Shown here: one piece after another, positions 54,068 through 63,875 of the stretch | Layout: the number at the start of each line of letters is the position of its first letter | How positions within the stretch are numbered: the first letter of the stretch is position 1 | Assembly: GCA_039925145.1 (NCBI GenBank) | Contig: JBDSZL010000050.1 | Span: 30,295 to 94,294, forward strand | DNA: 64,000 bases | DNA from: JBDSZL01 sp039925145 | GTDB taxonomy: Bacteria; Acidobacteriota; Vicinamibacteria; Vicinamibacterales; SCN-69-37 | Direction: 5' to 3' | Program-made: the position numbers and the translations under genes | The notes under the pieces: model-generated | Seen by the model: only the letters and a program-made list of their open reading frames with translations | Told to the model about the DNA's origin: nothing | Databases searched by the model: none

Positions 54068-55594
54068 ATGCCAGCCTCGCGCTCCGCCGTCAAGGTTCTC
54101 ATCGCCAACCGCGGAGAAATCGCCCTGCGCGTGATTCGGGCGTGCCGCGAGCTGTCTTTCGGCACGGTCGCGGTGTACTCGGATTGCGACCGCAGCGCGC
54201 TGCACGTGCGAGCGGCCGACGAGGCGTATCATCTCGGGCCGAGTCCTGCCGTCGACAGCTACCTGCGTATCGACAAGCTGATTGAGATTGCGATTCGCAG
54301 CGGCGCCACGCTGGTGCATCCCGGGTACGGTTTCCTGGCCGAGAACGACACGTTTGCCGCGGCCTGTGTTGAGGCCGGTCTCACGTTCGTGGGGCCCGAC
54401 CCCCACGTGATCGCGCTGATGGGAGGCAAGACGAGCGCCCGCGAGGTCGCGGTCGCCGCAGATGTCCCTATCGTCCCCGGCACGCGTGAGCCGTTCGACG
54501 CCGGGACGCCGCTCGCCGAGATTGCCGCCGCTGCCGCCGTCGTCGGATATCCGCTGCTCGTGAAGGCCGTCGCCGGCGGTGGAGGAAAGGGCATGCGCGC
54601 GGTCGCGCGGGCTGAGGATCTGGCCGACGCTGTCACGACGGCACGATCCGAGGCGGGCGCCGCTTTTGGCGACAGCGCGATCTACCTCGAACGTCGTCTC
54701 ATCGAACCGCGCCACATCGAGATCCAACTGCTCGCGGACCGCCACGGGACCGTGCTGCCCTTCGTCGAACGCGAATGCTCGATTCAACGACGGCACCAGA
54801 AGGTCGTGGAAGAATCGCCGTCACCGGTTCTGGCGCCAGAGACGCGCGAGGCGATGGCTGCAGCCGCCGCGCGGGTGGCCGCGCAGGTTGGTTACACGGG
54901 CGCAGGCACGATTGAGTTCCTGCTCGATGACAGCGGCGCGTTCTACTTCCTCGAGATGAACACGCGATTGCAGGTCGAGCATGCGGTCACCGAGATGGTG
55001 ACCGGTATCGATCTCGTGCAGTGGCAATTGCGCATTGCGCTCGGCGAGCGTCTGACTGTCGCCCCCGGGCAGGCGCTCACGCCGCGTGGGCACGCCATCG
55101 AGTGCCGCATCTACGCGGAGGATCCCGATCGCGGGTTTCTGCCCTCGCCAGGGTTGGTGCGGGCCCTGTCGGTTCCCGGAGGGCCGGGCGTGCGCGATGA
55201 CCGCGGTGTGGCGGCATGCTTCGACATCCCGACGTTCTACGACTCCCTGATCTCCAAGCTCATCGTGTGGGGCGAGACTCGTGAGGACGCGATTTCGCGG
55301 CTCCGCCGTGTGCTCGACGAATACCGGGTCGTCGGCGTGAGCACGACATTGCCGTTCTTTCGCTGGCTGGTGGACCAGCCAGCGTTCGCGGTCGGCCGGT
55401 TCAGCACGACCTACCTCGACGACATTCTCGCCACACGATCCGAGCCTTTCGTCCTTCCGACAAACGACGACACCCTGGATGCGCTCGTGGCGACCGCCGT
55501 GGCGGGCTGGCTCCGCGCGCATCGCGCATTGTCTGCGGGTGGTTCGGTCGGTCGCGCGTGGCGTGACACCGGCCGTCGCGAGTCGCTGCGATGA
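54068..55594 (+). CDS. accC: Biotin carboxylase subunit (AccC-like)
   Basis: The 508-residue protein ATP-dependently carboxylates biotin on the carrier. It has KVLIANRGEIALRVIRACREL, HPGYGFLAEN, the ATP-grasp loop KAVAGGGGKGMRAV, ECSIQRRHQKVVEE, EFLLDDSGAFYFLEMNTRLQVEHAVTE and RGHAIECRIYAEDP. About 60 residues extend past the usual end. Together with the neighbours it forms a complete biotin-dependent carboxylase. Confidence 0.93.
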   Translation: MPASRSAVKVLIANRGEIALRVIRACRELSFGTVAVYSDCDRSALHVRAADEAYHLGPSPAVDSYLRIDKLIEIAIRSGATLVHPGYGFLAENDTFAAACVEAGLTFVGPDPHVIALMGGKTSAREVAVAADVPIVPGTREPFDAGTPLAEIAAAAAVVGYPLLVKAVAGGGGKGMRAVARAEDLADAVTTARSEAGAAFGDSAIYLERRLIEPRHIEIQLLADRHGTVLPFVERECSIQRRHQKVVEESPSPVLAPETREAMAAAAARVAAQVGYTGAGTIEFLLDDSGAFYFLEMNTRLQVEHAVTEMVTGIDLVQWQLRIALGERLTVAPGQALTPRGHAIECRIYAEDPDRGFLPSPGLVRALSVPGGPGVRDDRGVAACFDIPTFYDSLISKLIVWGETREDAISRLRRVLDEYRVVGVSTTLPFFRWLVDQPAFAVGRFSTTYLDDILATRSEPFVLPTNDDTLDALVATAVAGWLRAHRALSAGGSVGRAWRDTGRRESLR

Positions 55595-56136
55595 TCTTCG
55601 AGATCGAAATCGACGGGACCGTGCGGTCCGTGTCTGTGCAACCGATTGGGGACGCTGGCGCGGCTGGCGGCCTGTTCCAGATCAGGATCGTGGGCCCCGG
55701 CGTTGGCTCCGAAGGTGCCCGCGATCCGTTCTTGGTGGACGCCCGACCCACGGAGCTCGGCCTGTCTCTGGCCTATCCGGACACGGGGCGCAGCGTCGAC
55801 GTGGCGATCACGCCGCGTCCTGCAGGAGAACAGCTGCTGCAATTGCCCCACGTCGACGTGCGCGCTGTCCTGGACGGTCGGCGTCTCCGTCGTGACGGCG
55901 CAGACGGCGGTGCAGGCACGGGTGAGCAGCGTGTAGCGGCGCCAATGCCGGGTCGCATTCTTCGAGTGATGGTCGAGCGGGGGCAGGAGGTGATCGCGCG
56001 CCAGCCACTGCTCGTGATGGAAGCCATGAAGATGGAGAACGAAATCCGGGCGCTCCGCGCAGGCCGGGTCAAGGACATCTCTGTCGCTGCCGGACACTCT
56101 GTGGAGAGCGGGCGCCTCCTGCTGATCATTGAATAA
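55591..56136 (+). CDS. Biotin carboxyl carrier protein of acyl-CoA carboxylase
   Basis: The 181-residue protein ends in a biotinyl/lipoyl domain with the biotinylated Lys147 in MEAMKMEN and the conserved RVAAPMPGRILRVMVERGQEV. The first 110 residues form a beta-rich domain likely used to dock the partner subunits. The start overlaps the biotin carboxylase stop by ATGA. This separate carrier differs from the fused alpha subunit of many propionyl-CoA carboxylases. Confidence 0.92.
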   Translation: MIFEIEIDGTVRSVSVQPIGDAGAAGGLFQIRIVGPGVGSEGARDPFLVDARPTELGLSLAYPDTGRSVDVAITPRPAGEQLLQLPHVDVRAVLDGRRLRRDGADGGAGTGEQRVAAPMPGRILRVMVERGQEVIARQPLLVMEAMKMENEIRALRAGRVKDISVAAGHSVESGRLLLIIE

Positions 56137-56208
56137 CGAGCGCGACGACGCCCGATCGAACGGCCATTCTCCGGCGTGCGCTGCAACGGCCTGGCCGAGC
56201 CGCTGCGA

Positions 56209-56214
56209 TAAGCT
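56209..56214 (+). promoter_or_regulatory. Candidate -10 box (TAAGCT) directly before the tamB-like start
   Basis: TAAGCT ends six bases before the GTG at 56221, a spacing compatible with a leaderless transcript. A -35 is not obvious. Confidence 0.25.
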
Positions 56215-56220
56215 CTATTT

Positions 56221-59200
56221 GTGAACACAGGGGTTCCCGAGCCGCAGGAGTCCGCCGTCGCGCAGACTCGCGCCCGCTCGAAGCGCCGGTTGTTCTGGCG
56301 CTGGGCACGGCGGGCTCTCGCGTTGGTCGTGGCACTGGTCGCTGCCGCGCTCGTCTCGTTGTTCACCGTGGATCTCGGTCGACTCTTCCCTCAGCTGCGC
56401 GGTCTGGCCGAGCGGCGTGGCACGACCTACCTCAACCGGCCCCTGCACATCGGCCGGGTCTCTGCGCTACTCACCCCCGGCAGGTTCGCCGTCGACGACG
56501 TGGTCATCGAGGGACGCGCGCCCGGCGACCGTCCCTTTTTCAAAGCCCGACGCGTGTTCGTGCACGTCCCGTGGTGGACGATGTTCAGGCGTCAGATTTT
56601 CATCGAGCTGGAGGTCTCCGATTTCGACATGGTCGTCGAGACGTGGGCGGGAGGGATCCACAACGTGCCGCGCCTGACCGGACCGCCATCGACCGGCACC
56701 AGAAAGAGCCCGTTCAACACGACGACCCGCTTCGCCTACGCGCGTGGGGGGAACTTCACGTACGAAGACCACGCGACGCCGTGGCGTGTCTTCGCGCCGA
56801 ACCTCAGCTTCGAGCTCGTACGCGCCGAGACGGTCAAGAGCTATGTCGGCAAGGCCCAGTTCAGCGGCGGAGCCATCCAAATCCAGAGCTATCTGCCCAT
56901 GGCCGCGTCGATGAGCACACGATTCGTCCTGGATGGTCCGACCGCCAAGATCCAGCACCTGGATCTCACGACCGACGGCAGCCTCTCACACGTGACGGGC
57001 GTGGCGGAGTTCGGCAAGAACTGGCCCCGCCAGACGTACAACGTCAGTTCCACGATCGACTTTCCGCGGATGAAGCAAATCTTCTTCGCGAAGGAAGGGT
57101 GGTCATTGGCGGGAACCGGGCAGTTCGCTGGACAGTTCAAGTTGTTCAAAGAGGGTGGCCGCGAACTCGCCGGCCAGTTCTCGAGTGAGACGGCGCAAGT
57201 CAACGAGCTCGTGTTCCCGCACCTGCACGGTGACCTCATCTGGACGGGCGACCGATTCGCGGTGACACACGCCGACTCCGATCTGCTTGGCGGACACACG
57301 CGCTTCAGCTATGCCATCGCCCCGCTCGGCACGCCGGAGGGCGCGACAGCACGCTTCTCGGCAGAGTATGTGGACACGGATCTGTTCGACGTGAATCGGA
57401 TCGTGAGCCTCCGTGGACTCCGGCTGGCCGGATCGGCGAGCGGCAGTCTGAGTCTCGAATGGCACAACGGCCAGTTCGGCCCGACCCACCGCGGTAACGG
57501 TCACACCCGGATTGTTCAGCCGCCTGGCGTGGTGCTGGCGCCGACCTCGTTGCCCGCCGTGCCGCTCCCGCAGGCACCCGAGCCGCGGCCGTTCGAATCC
57601 AAGCGCCGGGCGGGTCCGTTGGCGCTTGGCGCCGATCTTCACTACGCCATTGATCCGTCCGGCGTCACCTTCGACGACAGCTGGGCCGCGACATCGCTGA
57701 CCTACGTCGCCTTCAACGGCCGCATGGCAAAGACAGGCGAGTCGCAGTTTCCGTTCGACGTCACGAGTCACGACTGGCAGGAGAGCGACCGGCTGCTGGC
57801 GTCGATCATGAGCGCCGTGAGTGGACCCACCGGCGCGGTGGAGGTCGCCGGCCGCGGGACCTTTCATGGCGTGATGACGGGCAACTTCTCGGCCCCGGTG
57901 ATTACGGGACAGTTTGCGAGCGAAGCCACTCATGTCTGGGGTGTCACATGGGGGCGCGCCCTCGCACAGGTCGTCATTCACGGCGGGTATGTCGATATCT
58001 CCAACAGCCGCATTGGTGATCGCCCGGAGGCGTTCATCCAAGCTGATGGCCGGTTTGCGCTCGGATTCCGAAAGGACGGCGCCGAGGAAATCAACGCGCA
58101 CGTGCAGCTGACCAACTGGCCGATCGTCGATCTTCGCCACGCGTTCCAGCTCGACGATTGGCCGATGGACGGCACGCTGGCGTCTTGCGTGCTCGATCTG
58201 AACGGCCGGTACCGCGAGATGTTCGGCGGCGGTCAGCTGCGGATCGAGAACGGGTCGGCGTGGAAAGAGCAGTTCGACTGGGCCACCGCGGAGCTGGCGC
58301 TCGAGGGCACCGGCATGCGCATCAGCCGCATCGATATGCGCAAGGGCCCTGGCGTCATGCACGGCGCCGCGCGCATCGGCTGGAATGGCACCTACGCGTT
58401 CGATGCCGATGGTCAGGGGATCCCGGTCGAGACGCTCGACAACTTCAAGTTCCCCAATGCCCCGCTCTCCGGCGGCCTGCAGTTCAAGGCGTCCGGTTCG
58501 GGTGAGTTCGACTCACCGACGTACGCGTTCGAAGGATCCGTTCGGGACCTCTTCGTGGGCGACGAAGGCATCGGCCCGGTCACCGGACGGATCTCGGTCA
58601 GCAAGAACGTGATGACCATCGAACGCCTGTTCGTGCTGTCCAGCCGGTTGAACCTCGAGGGCACAGGGACCATTGCGCTCGACGAGCACTCCACGGCGAA
58701 TCTGCGCATGCGGTTTCAGGGCACCTCGATCGACCCCTACTTGAAGTTCGTCATGAGCGACGGCATCTCGCCTTACACACGCGCGGTCATCGGGGGCACA
58801 CTGCTCATCCGGGGGCCACTCTCGCAGCCCAACGCGCTCTCGGCCGAGATGCTGATTGACGATGCTTCGCTCACGCTGTTCGATTACGAGCTCAAGAACG
58901 ACGGGCCGCTGCGTCTCGTGTTCGATGGCGGACGGCTCCAGATTGCCTCGTTCAAACTGAAGGGGGGCGACACCAACCTGTCACTCTCCGGTGGCCTCGA
59001 TACCATCGCGCGCACGGTCAACCTCACCGCCGCGGGCGATGCCAGCCTGTCGATGCTGCAACTGCTGCGCAATTTTCAGGGCCTCATCGCCTCGGGTGCC
59101 GCCAGGCTGAACGCGAGCGTGACGGGCAGCTTCGACCATCCCTCCTTGAGCGGCAGCGCGCAAATCACTGACGCCCGGCTACGTCCGCTCGCCTCGCCCC

Positions 59201-60381
59201 ACAGCCTCGAGCAGGTCAACGGCACGATCACGTTCGGCGCTAATCCTGCGACACGGGCGAACGAGGTGACGCTCACCAATATGAAGGGGCGCATCGGCAA
59301 TGGCGATGTGGTCTTTGGAGGCACGATCGCCCTCGAGGGTTACCGACTGGCCGAGTACAACCTCACGGCCCAGGGTCGGTCGATGCGGCTGCGGTACCCG
59401 GCCGGATTCAGCTCGACCGTGGACATGCGCTTGAACCTCACGGGCACCGCCCAGGCCCCGTCGTTGACTGGCACGATCGACGTGTTACGTACCAGCTTTC
59501 TCGGCGTGGCCGACCCCGGCGCGGGTCTGTTCGGGCTTGCGGCCGGGGCCGCCGGCGGTGGGTCGCCGCTGGCAGCGCTGCCGACCGCCATCGCCGAGAG
59601 CGGCACGCCGCTGGCGCTTGCGATCAACGTGACGGCACCGCGCATGTTCTTCATCGACAACAAGACGCTCGGCATCGAGGGCACAGCGGATCTGCATATC
59701 GGCGGCACGTTCGCCCGTCCGGTCCTGACGGGCGGCCTCGAGGTCCTCGGGGGCCACGCGCTGCTCTATGGAAACCGCTACGCCGTGCGCGAAGGCAGGA
59801 TCGATTTCAAGGGCGACGATCCGCCAGAGTTCGACATCACGGCCGATACGCACCCGCGCGTGCCGGGACAGACATTCACCGTCAACGTCGGCGTGTCGGG
59901 GCGGTTCGATGCGTTCAAGCTCAACCTGAGTTCCGATCCGCCGTTGGCCGAGAGCGAGGTCCTGACCCTGCTCTTCGGCGGAACCCCCGACTTTCACTCA
60001 ACCGAACAACGCTCGCTGCGTTCGTCGCAGGAATTGCAGCAGCGGATGATCCAGACCGCCGGCGCCGTGCTGCTGGCCAGCCCACTGACATCGAGAGTGG
60101 GTTCGGTGTTCGAGCGCACGGGGGCGGTCGACACGGTCATGATTACGCCGCTGCTCACCAACGAGACGGCTTTTCAGCAGTTGAACCCAAGCGCGAGGGT
60201 CACGCTAGGCAAGCGGATTTCGCCGAAAGTGTTTCTCACCTACTCGCGCACGCTGAGCGGTCGGCAGCAGGAGGAGGTCATTCTGCTCGAGTACGACGAG
60301 AGCGACCGGCTCTCCTGGGTGCTGTCTCGCAACGAGAATGGTTCGTTCGCCCTCGACTTCCGCGTCCGTTACGCCTTCTGA
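56221..60381 (+). CDS. tamB: TamB-like translocation/assembly module protein
   Basis: The 1386-residue protein has an N-terminal membrane anchor (residues about 30-50, RRALALVVALVAAALVSLF). A very long periplasmic beta-helical region follows (repeated GxFxxP and amphipathic strands). The C-terminal TamB domain is at about residues 1050-1386 (TADLHIGGTFARPVLTGGLEVLGGHALLYGNRYAVREGRIDFKG, SEVLTLLFGG, RVTLGKRISPKVFLTYSRTLSG). TamB-type proteins bridge inner and outer membranes and help insert outer-membrane proteins or move lipids. The Omp85 gene overlaps its stop by one base, a typical tamB-tamA pairing. Confidence 0.9.
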   Translation: MNTGVPEPQESAVAQTRARSKRRLFWRWARRALALVVALVAAALVSLFTVDLGRLFPQLRGLAERRGTTYLNRPLHIGRVSALLTPGRFAVDDVVIEGRAPGDRPFFKARRVFVHVPWWTMFRRQIFIELEVSDFDMVVETWAGGIHNVPRLTGPPSTGTRKSPFNTTTRFAYARGGNFTYEDHATPWRVFAPNLSFELVRAETVKSYVGKAQFSGGAIQIQSYLPMAASMSTRFVLDGPTAKIQHLDLTTDGSLSHVTGVAEFGKNWPRQTYNVSSTIDFPRMKQIFFAKEGWSLAGTGQFAGQFKLFKEGGRELAGQFSSETAQVNELVFPHLHGDLIWTGDRFAVTHADSDLLGGHTRFSYAIAPLGTPEGATARFSAEYVDTDLFDVNRIVSLRGLRLAGSASGSLSLEWHNGQFGPTHRGNGHTRIVQPPGVVLAPTSLPAVPLPQAPEPRPFESKRRAGPLALGADLHYAIDPSGVTFDDSWAATSLTYVAFNGRMAKTGESQFPFDVTSHDWQESDRLLASIMSAVSGPTGAVEVAGRGTFHGVMTGNFSAPVITGQFASEATHVWGVTWGRALAQVVIHGGYVDISNSRIGDRPEAFIQADGRFALGFRKDGAEEINAHVQLTNWPIVDLRHAFQLDDWPMDGTLASCVLDLNGRYREMFGGGQLRIENGSAWKEQFDWATAELALEGTGMRISRIDMRKGPGVMHGAARIGWNGTYAFDADGQGIPVETLDNFKFPNAPLSGGLQFKASGSGEFDSPTYAFEGSVRDLFVGDEGIGPVTGRISVSKNVMTIERLFVLSSRLNLEGTGTIALDEHSTANLRMRFQGTSIDPYLKFVMSDGISPYTRAVIGGTLLIRGPLSQPNALSAEMLIDDASLTLFDYELKNDGPLRLVFDGGRLQIASFKLKGGDTNLSLSGGLDTIARTVNLTAAGDASLSMLQLLRNFQGLIASGAARLNASVTGSFDHPSLSGSAQITDARLRPLASPHSLEQVNGTITFGANPATRANEVTLTNMKGRIGNGDVVFGGTIALEGYRLAEYNLTAQGRSMRLRYPAGFSSTVDMRLNLTGTAQAPSLTGTIDVLRTSFLGVADPGAGLFGLAAGAAGGGSPLAALPTAIAESGTPLALAINVTAPRMFFIDNKTLGIEGTADLHIGGTFARPVLTGGLEVLGGHALLYGNRYAVREGRIDFKGDDPPEFDITADTHPRVPGQTFTVNVGVSGRFDAFKLNLSSDPPLAESEVLTLLFGGTPDFHSTEQRSLRSSQELQQRMIQTAGAVLLASPLTSRVGSVFERTGAVDTVMITPLLTNETAFQQLNPSARVTLGKRISPKVFLTYSRTLSGRQQEEVILLEYDESDRLSWVLSRNENGSFALDFRVRYAF

Positions 60382-63362
60382 TGCGCCTGGCTGCCGGTTG
60401 TCTTGCCGCCTGCGTCGTGCTGATGGCCACCGGTGCGCCGCTCCGTGCCCGGCAGGCGGCGCAAGACTCGACGGGGCAGACAGTCGTCAGGGTGCGATTC
60501 GAGGTGGAAGGGCGCCCCGACCTCTCGCCCGATCTCACGGCCATGTCCGATGTTCGCGCCGGGGAGCCCCTCCGGCCAGAGGCGGTTCGAGCCACGATTG
60601 CCCATCTGGACGCGCTCGGTCGCTACGACAACGTGATCCCTGTAGCCGTGAACACACCCGCAGGACTCGAGATCGTCTTTCGACTCGTGCCGCGACATCC
60701 CATCACGCGGCTCGTCGTCTCCGGTCAGACGGGGATTCCGGCCAAAACCCTGCAAGACCGGATTCAGCAGCGCTACGACGGCGTCCCGACCCGTGCCAAG
60801 CCCGATCAGGTGGCGGTCGTCGCGCAGGAACTGCTGAGCGACGACGGGTATCTCGAGAGCCGCGTCACGGCGAGCACGCAGTTGATTCACGACCCGGATT
60901 CGGCGGTGTTGACTCTTGACGTGGCAGCAGGCCCGCTCGTGCTGGTGCACGAATCGCAGGTCACGCTTCGCGGAGCCAACCTCGTGAGCGCAGCCGAGGT
61001 CACTCGCCGCAGCCAGACGCAGGCGGGCCAGCCCTACCGTCGTCGTGCCATCGACGCGGCACTGGTGGCGTTGGAGGACGACCTCCGCACGCGAGGGTTC
61101 TATGAGGCGCAGGCAACCGTGCAGCCGGCGCGCACGCCGGCCGGAATGGATCTGGCCATCACGGTCGACACCGGACCTCGTGTGCAGCTCATCGTCAAAC
61201 CAGAGAGTGCGCTCGTCGGAGGCGGCGTCGATGACCTGATTCCAATCAAGCGTCTTGGGTCGGCCGACCTCGACCTGCTCGAAGACTCACGCGCCCGGAT
61301 CGAAACCCGGCTGAAGTCCGACGGGTATCTGAAAGGCGCCGCGCCGTTCACCCGCGTGTTGCAGGATGACGCCCAGTTGCTCACCATTACCTTCACGGTG
61401 ACGCGCGGGGCGCGCTATTACGTCGATCGCATCGATCTACCCGCGGCGCTCACTCTGTCCGAGACGAATCTTCGCGAGATGCTCCAGGTGCGCGAGGGCG
61501 AGGTGTTCAACGAGGCGCGCTACCTCGCCGGGCTCTCCCGCATCGTCGACGAGTACCGGCGCCGTGGGTACTACACCGTGTCGATCGAAACGGAGCCGAC
61601 CTACGAGGAAGTGCCCGCCCGGCAGACGCCTTCGCGCGCATATGTGGTGTTACGTCCCAAGATCACCGAGGGACCACGGGCCGTCGTTGGCCGCATCGAC
61701 TTCGCGTACGCTGGGGAGCATCTGGTGTCCGAGGCGGACCTGCGGCAGGTATTGCAGTCGCGCGCCGGCCAGCCGTACGTGGAGCGCCAGGCCGCTCTGG
61801 ACCAGGCGGCGCTGCGGACGCTCTATCGCAACCGAGGCTTCCGGAGCGCCGAAGTGTCGCTCGAACCTCAGCCGGCGGCCGACCGCCAGTCGGTCTCGTT
61901 CACGATACGGATCAACGAAGGGCCTCAGGCCGTCATCGGCGAGGTGGTGATCGTCGGCAACCAGCACGTCTCGACCGATAGCATCCGGGAGGATCTCCGG
62001 CTCGTGAAGGGGCAGCCTGCTGGTGACTCAGCGCTCAGCGAAGCACGGCGGCGGCTCGAGGAACGCGGCGTCTTCAGACGAGTGGGGATCCAATGGGATG
62101 AAGTGGCGGGTGAAGAGCACGAGATCCACGTGGTGGTAAACGTGCAGGAAGCGCCGGATACCACGACGTCTGTCGGAGGAGGTCTCGAGGCCGCGCGCAG
62201 CACACGTGTCACCACCACCGGTAACGAGGACTTTCTCGAGCTCTCTCCCCGCGGCTTCTTCGAGATCGGCCGTCGCAATCTCGGCGGTCGCAACCGCGCG
62301 CTCGATCTGTTCTCGAGGGTCAGTCTCAAGCCGCGTCAGGCGCCGACCGATCCAGTCCATGACGGCCGGGGCTTTGGGTTTACCGAGTACCGCGTGTCGG
62401 GTACCTATCGTGAACGGCGCGCGTTCCGCTCGGCGACGGACATCATCATCGGGATCACATCGGAGCAGGCGAAGCGCACGAGCTTCAACTTCGTCAGAAA
62501 CGGTGCGAACGCGGAGTTCCTTCGGCGAATGTCTGCCGAGGTGAACCTGTCAGGCCGCTACATCCTCGAATTCACGCGGCTGCTCGAAGAGCGTTTCTCC
62601 GACGATGAGCGCCCGTTGATCGACCGGCTCTTCCCCCAGGTTCGTCTCTCGATTCTGGCGACCGGCCTATCGTGGGACCGTCGCAGTAACCCGCTGAATC
62701 CGGACAGCGGCACGTTCGTGACCGCCGACTTCGAAGCCGCATCACGAGCCATCGGGTCGGAAGTGAGTTACGTCAAGAGTTTCTTCCAGGCATCGGAGTT
62801 CCGCGCGCTCGACGCGAGCAAACGGACGGTGCTGGCGGTGCGCGGCGAGCTCGGCGCCGCGCGCTCCTTCCTCGGGGCCGAGAGTGGCGACGGCGCTTCG
62901 GCGTCCGGTGCGGGCGCCTGCGGGCAGTCGCAGCAGCAGGGGCAGTGCCCGAATCTGCCGGCCAGTCAGCGTTTCTTCGCCGGCGGCGGCACGACCGTGC
63001 GCGGCTTCCAGCTCGACCGGCTCGGCATCCCCGAGATTCTCACCGAGGACGGCTTGTCACTCGGAGGGGATGCCCTCATCGTCGCCAACGTCGAGCTCAG
63101 GAGGGCATTGACGACGCTCCTCGGCCGCAAACTGACGGGAGTCGGGTTCGTCGATGCGGGCAATGTCTTTGCGCGCGCGTCGCAGCTGAGTCTGGGACGG
63201 CTTCGCGGCGCTGCGGGGTTCGGATTCCGCTACGATTCGCCGCTCGGGCCGATCCGTCTCGACCTCGGCTTCAAGCTGGCGCCGCAGAGCATCAACGGCA
63301 AGCCTGATGGCCGGCGCGAGCGTGGGTGGGAGTACCATCTGAGCATCGGAGAAGCATTCTGA
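60381..63362 (+). CDS. Omp85-family outer-membrane assembly protein (BamA/TamA-like)
   Basis: The 993-residue protein has a signal peptide (CLAACVVLMATGAPLRARQ). About seven POTRA-like repeats follow (approximately 33-104, 105-183, 184-264, 265-342, 343-431, 432-513, 514-592). The C-terminal Omp85 barrel (about 600-993) has the lid-loop type segment GGTTVRGFQLDR, GFVDAGNVFA and GAAGFGFRYDSPLGPIRLDLGF. It inserts proteins into the outer membrane. Location behind tamB suggests a TamA role, though the POTRA count exceeds both TamA (3) and E. coli BamA (5). A Cys pair in ACGQSQQQGQCPN may form a loop disulfide. Confidence 0.93.
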   Translation: MRLAAGCLAACVVLMATGAPLRARQAAQDSTGQTVVRVRFEVEGRPDLSPDLTAMSDVRAGEPLRPEAVRATIAHLDALGRYDNVIPVAVNTPAGLEIVFRLVPRHPITRLVVSGQTGIPAKTLQDRIQQRYDGVPTRAKPDQVAVVAQELLSDDGYLESRVTASTQLIHDPDSAVLTLDVAAGPLVLVHESQVTLRGANLVSAAEVTRRSQTQAGQPYRRRAIDAALVALEDDLRTRGFYEAQATVQPARTPAGMDLAITVDTGPRVQLIVKPESALVGGGVDDLIPIKRLGSADLDLLEDSRARIETRLKSDGYLKGAAPFTRVLQDDAQLLTITFTVTRGARYYVDRIDLPAALTLSETNLREMLQVREGEVFNEARYLAGLSRIVDEYRRRGYYTVSIETEPTYEEVPARQTPSRAYVVLRPKITEGPRAVVGRIDFAYAGEHLVSEADLRQVLQSRAGQPYVERQAALDQAALRTLYRNRGFRSAEVSLEPQPAADRQSVSFTIRINEGPQAVIGEVVIVGNQHVSTDSIREDLRLVKGQPAGDSALSEARRRLEERGVFRRVGIQWDEVAGEEHEIHVVVNVQEAPDTTTSVGGGLEAARSTRVTTTGNEDFLELSPRGFFEIGRRNLGGRNRALDLFSRVSLKPRQAPTDPVHDGRGFGFTEYRVSGTYRERRAFRSATDIIIGITSEQAKRTSFNFVRNGANAEFLRRMSAEVNLSGRYILEFTRLLEERFSDDERPLIDRLFPQVRLSILATGLSWDRRSNPLNPDSGTFVTADFEAASRAIGSEVSYVKSFFQASEFRALDASKRTVLAVRGELGAARSFLGAESGDGASASGAGACGQSQQQGQCPNLPASQRFFAGGGTTVRGFQLDRLGIPEILTEDGLSLGGDALIVANVELRRALTTLLGRKLTGVGFVDAGNVFARASQLSLGRLRGAAGFGFRYDSPLGPIRLDLGFKLAPQSINGKPDGRRERGWEYHLSIGEAF

Positions 63363-63868
63363 TGACGATCGGCGGTCGGTGCGTGGCGATTCTCATGTGC
63401 TGGTCTGGCATCACCGGTGCGTCACTGGTGGCGCGCGACGCGCAGGTCGAGCTCGACCGGATCCTCTCGCGGGTGAACGGACGCATCGTCACACAATCGG
63501 ATGTGCGGCAGGCGCGACTGCTGAAGCTGGTCGATGATGTCGGCTCCGACGCCGCCATCCGCCGCCAGCTCGAGAACCGGTTGCTCACGCTGAATGAAGT
63601 CTCGCGCGCAGCCGCGCTGCCGCCCTCGACCGATGCCGAGATGAGCGCACGCCGACAGGCGTGGGAGGCAGCTCTTGGCGGCGCCAACGTGGCGTCGCTG
63701 CTCGCGCAGGTCGCGATGAATGAATCCGATCTGGAGAGCTGGCTTCGGGACGACGTCAGGATCCGTGCCTACATGCAGCGGCAGTTCGGTGCGATCGCAG
63801 AGCCAGACCGGGCCCGCGCGATCGAGCAGTGGCTGAGCCGCTTGCGGCAACGCGCGGCCCTCGACTGA
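63362..63868 (+). CDS. SurA N-terminal-like periplasmic protein without PPIase domain
   Basis: The 168-residue protein has a probable signal peptide (MTIGGRCVAILMCWSGITGASLVA). The mature part resembles the N-terminal chaperone part of SurA: DRILSRVNGRIVTQSDVRQARLLKL, then helical LENRLLTLNEVSRAAAL and NESDLESWLRDDVRIRAYMQRQF. No parvulin PPIase domain follows. It overlaps the Omp85 gene by one base and likely chaperones its substrates. An insertion sequence begins about eight bases past the stop. The similarity is by pattern, so moderate certainty. Confidence 0.78.
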   Translation: MTIGGRCVAILMCWSGITGASLVARDAQVELDRILSRVNGRIVTQSDVRQARLLKLVDDVGSDAAIRRQLENRLLTLNEVSRAAALPPSTDAEMSARRQAWEAALGGANVASLLAQVAMNESDLESWLRDDVRIRAYMQRQFGAIAEPDRARAIEQWLSRLRQRAALD

Positions 63869-63875
63869 CTCTCCC

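Noticed and set aside
53531..54796. 421-codon minus-strand frame across the carboxyltransferase and biotin carboxylase genes
   Set aside because: It crosses two well-supported genes and has no ribosome site or motif.
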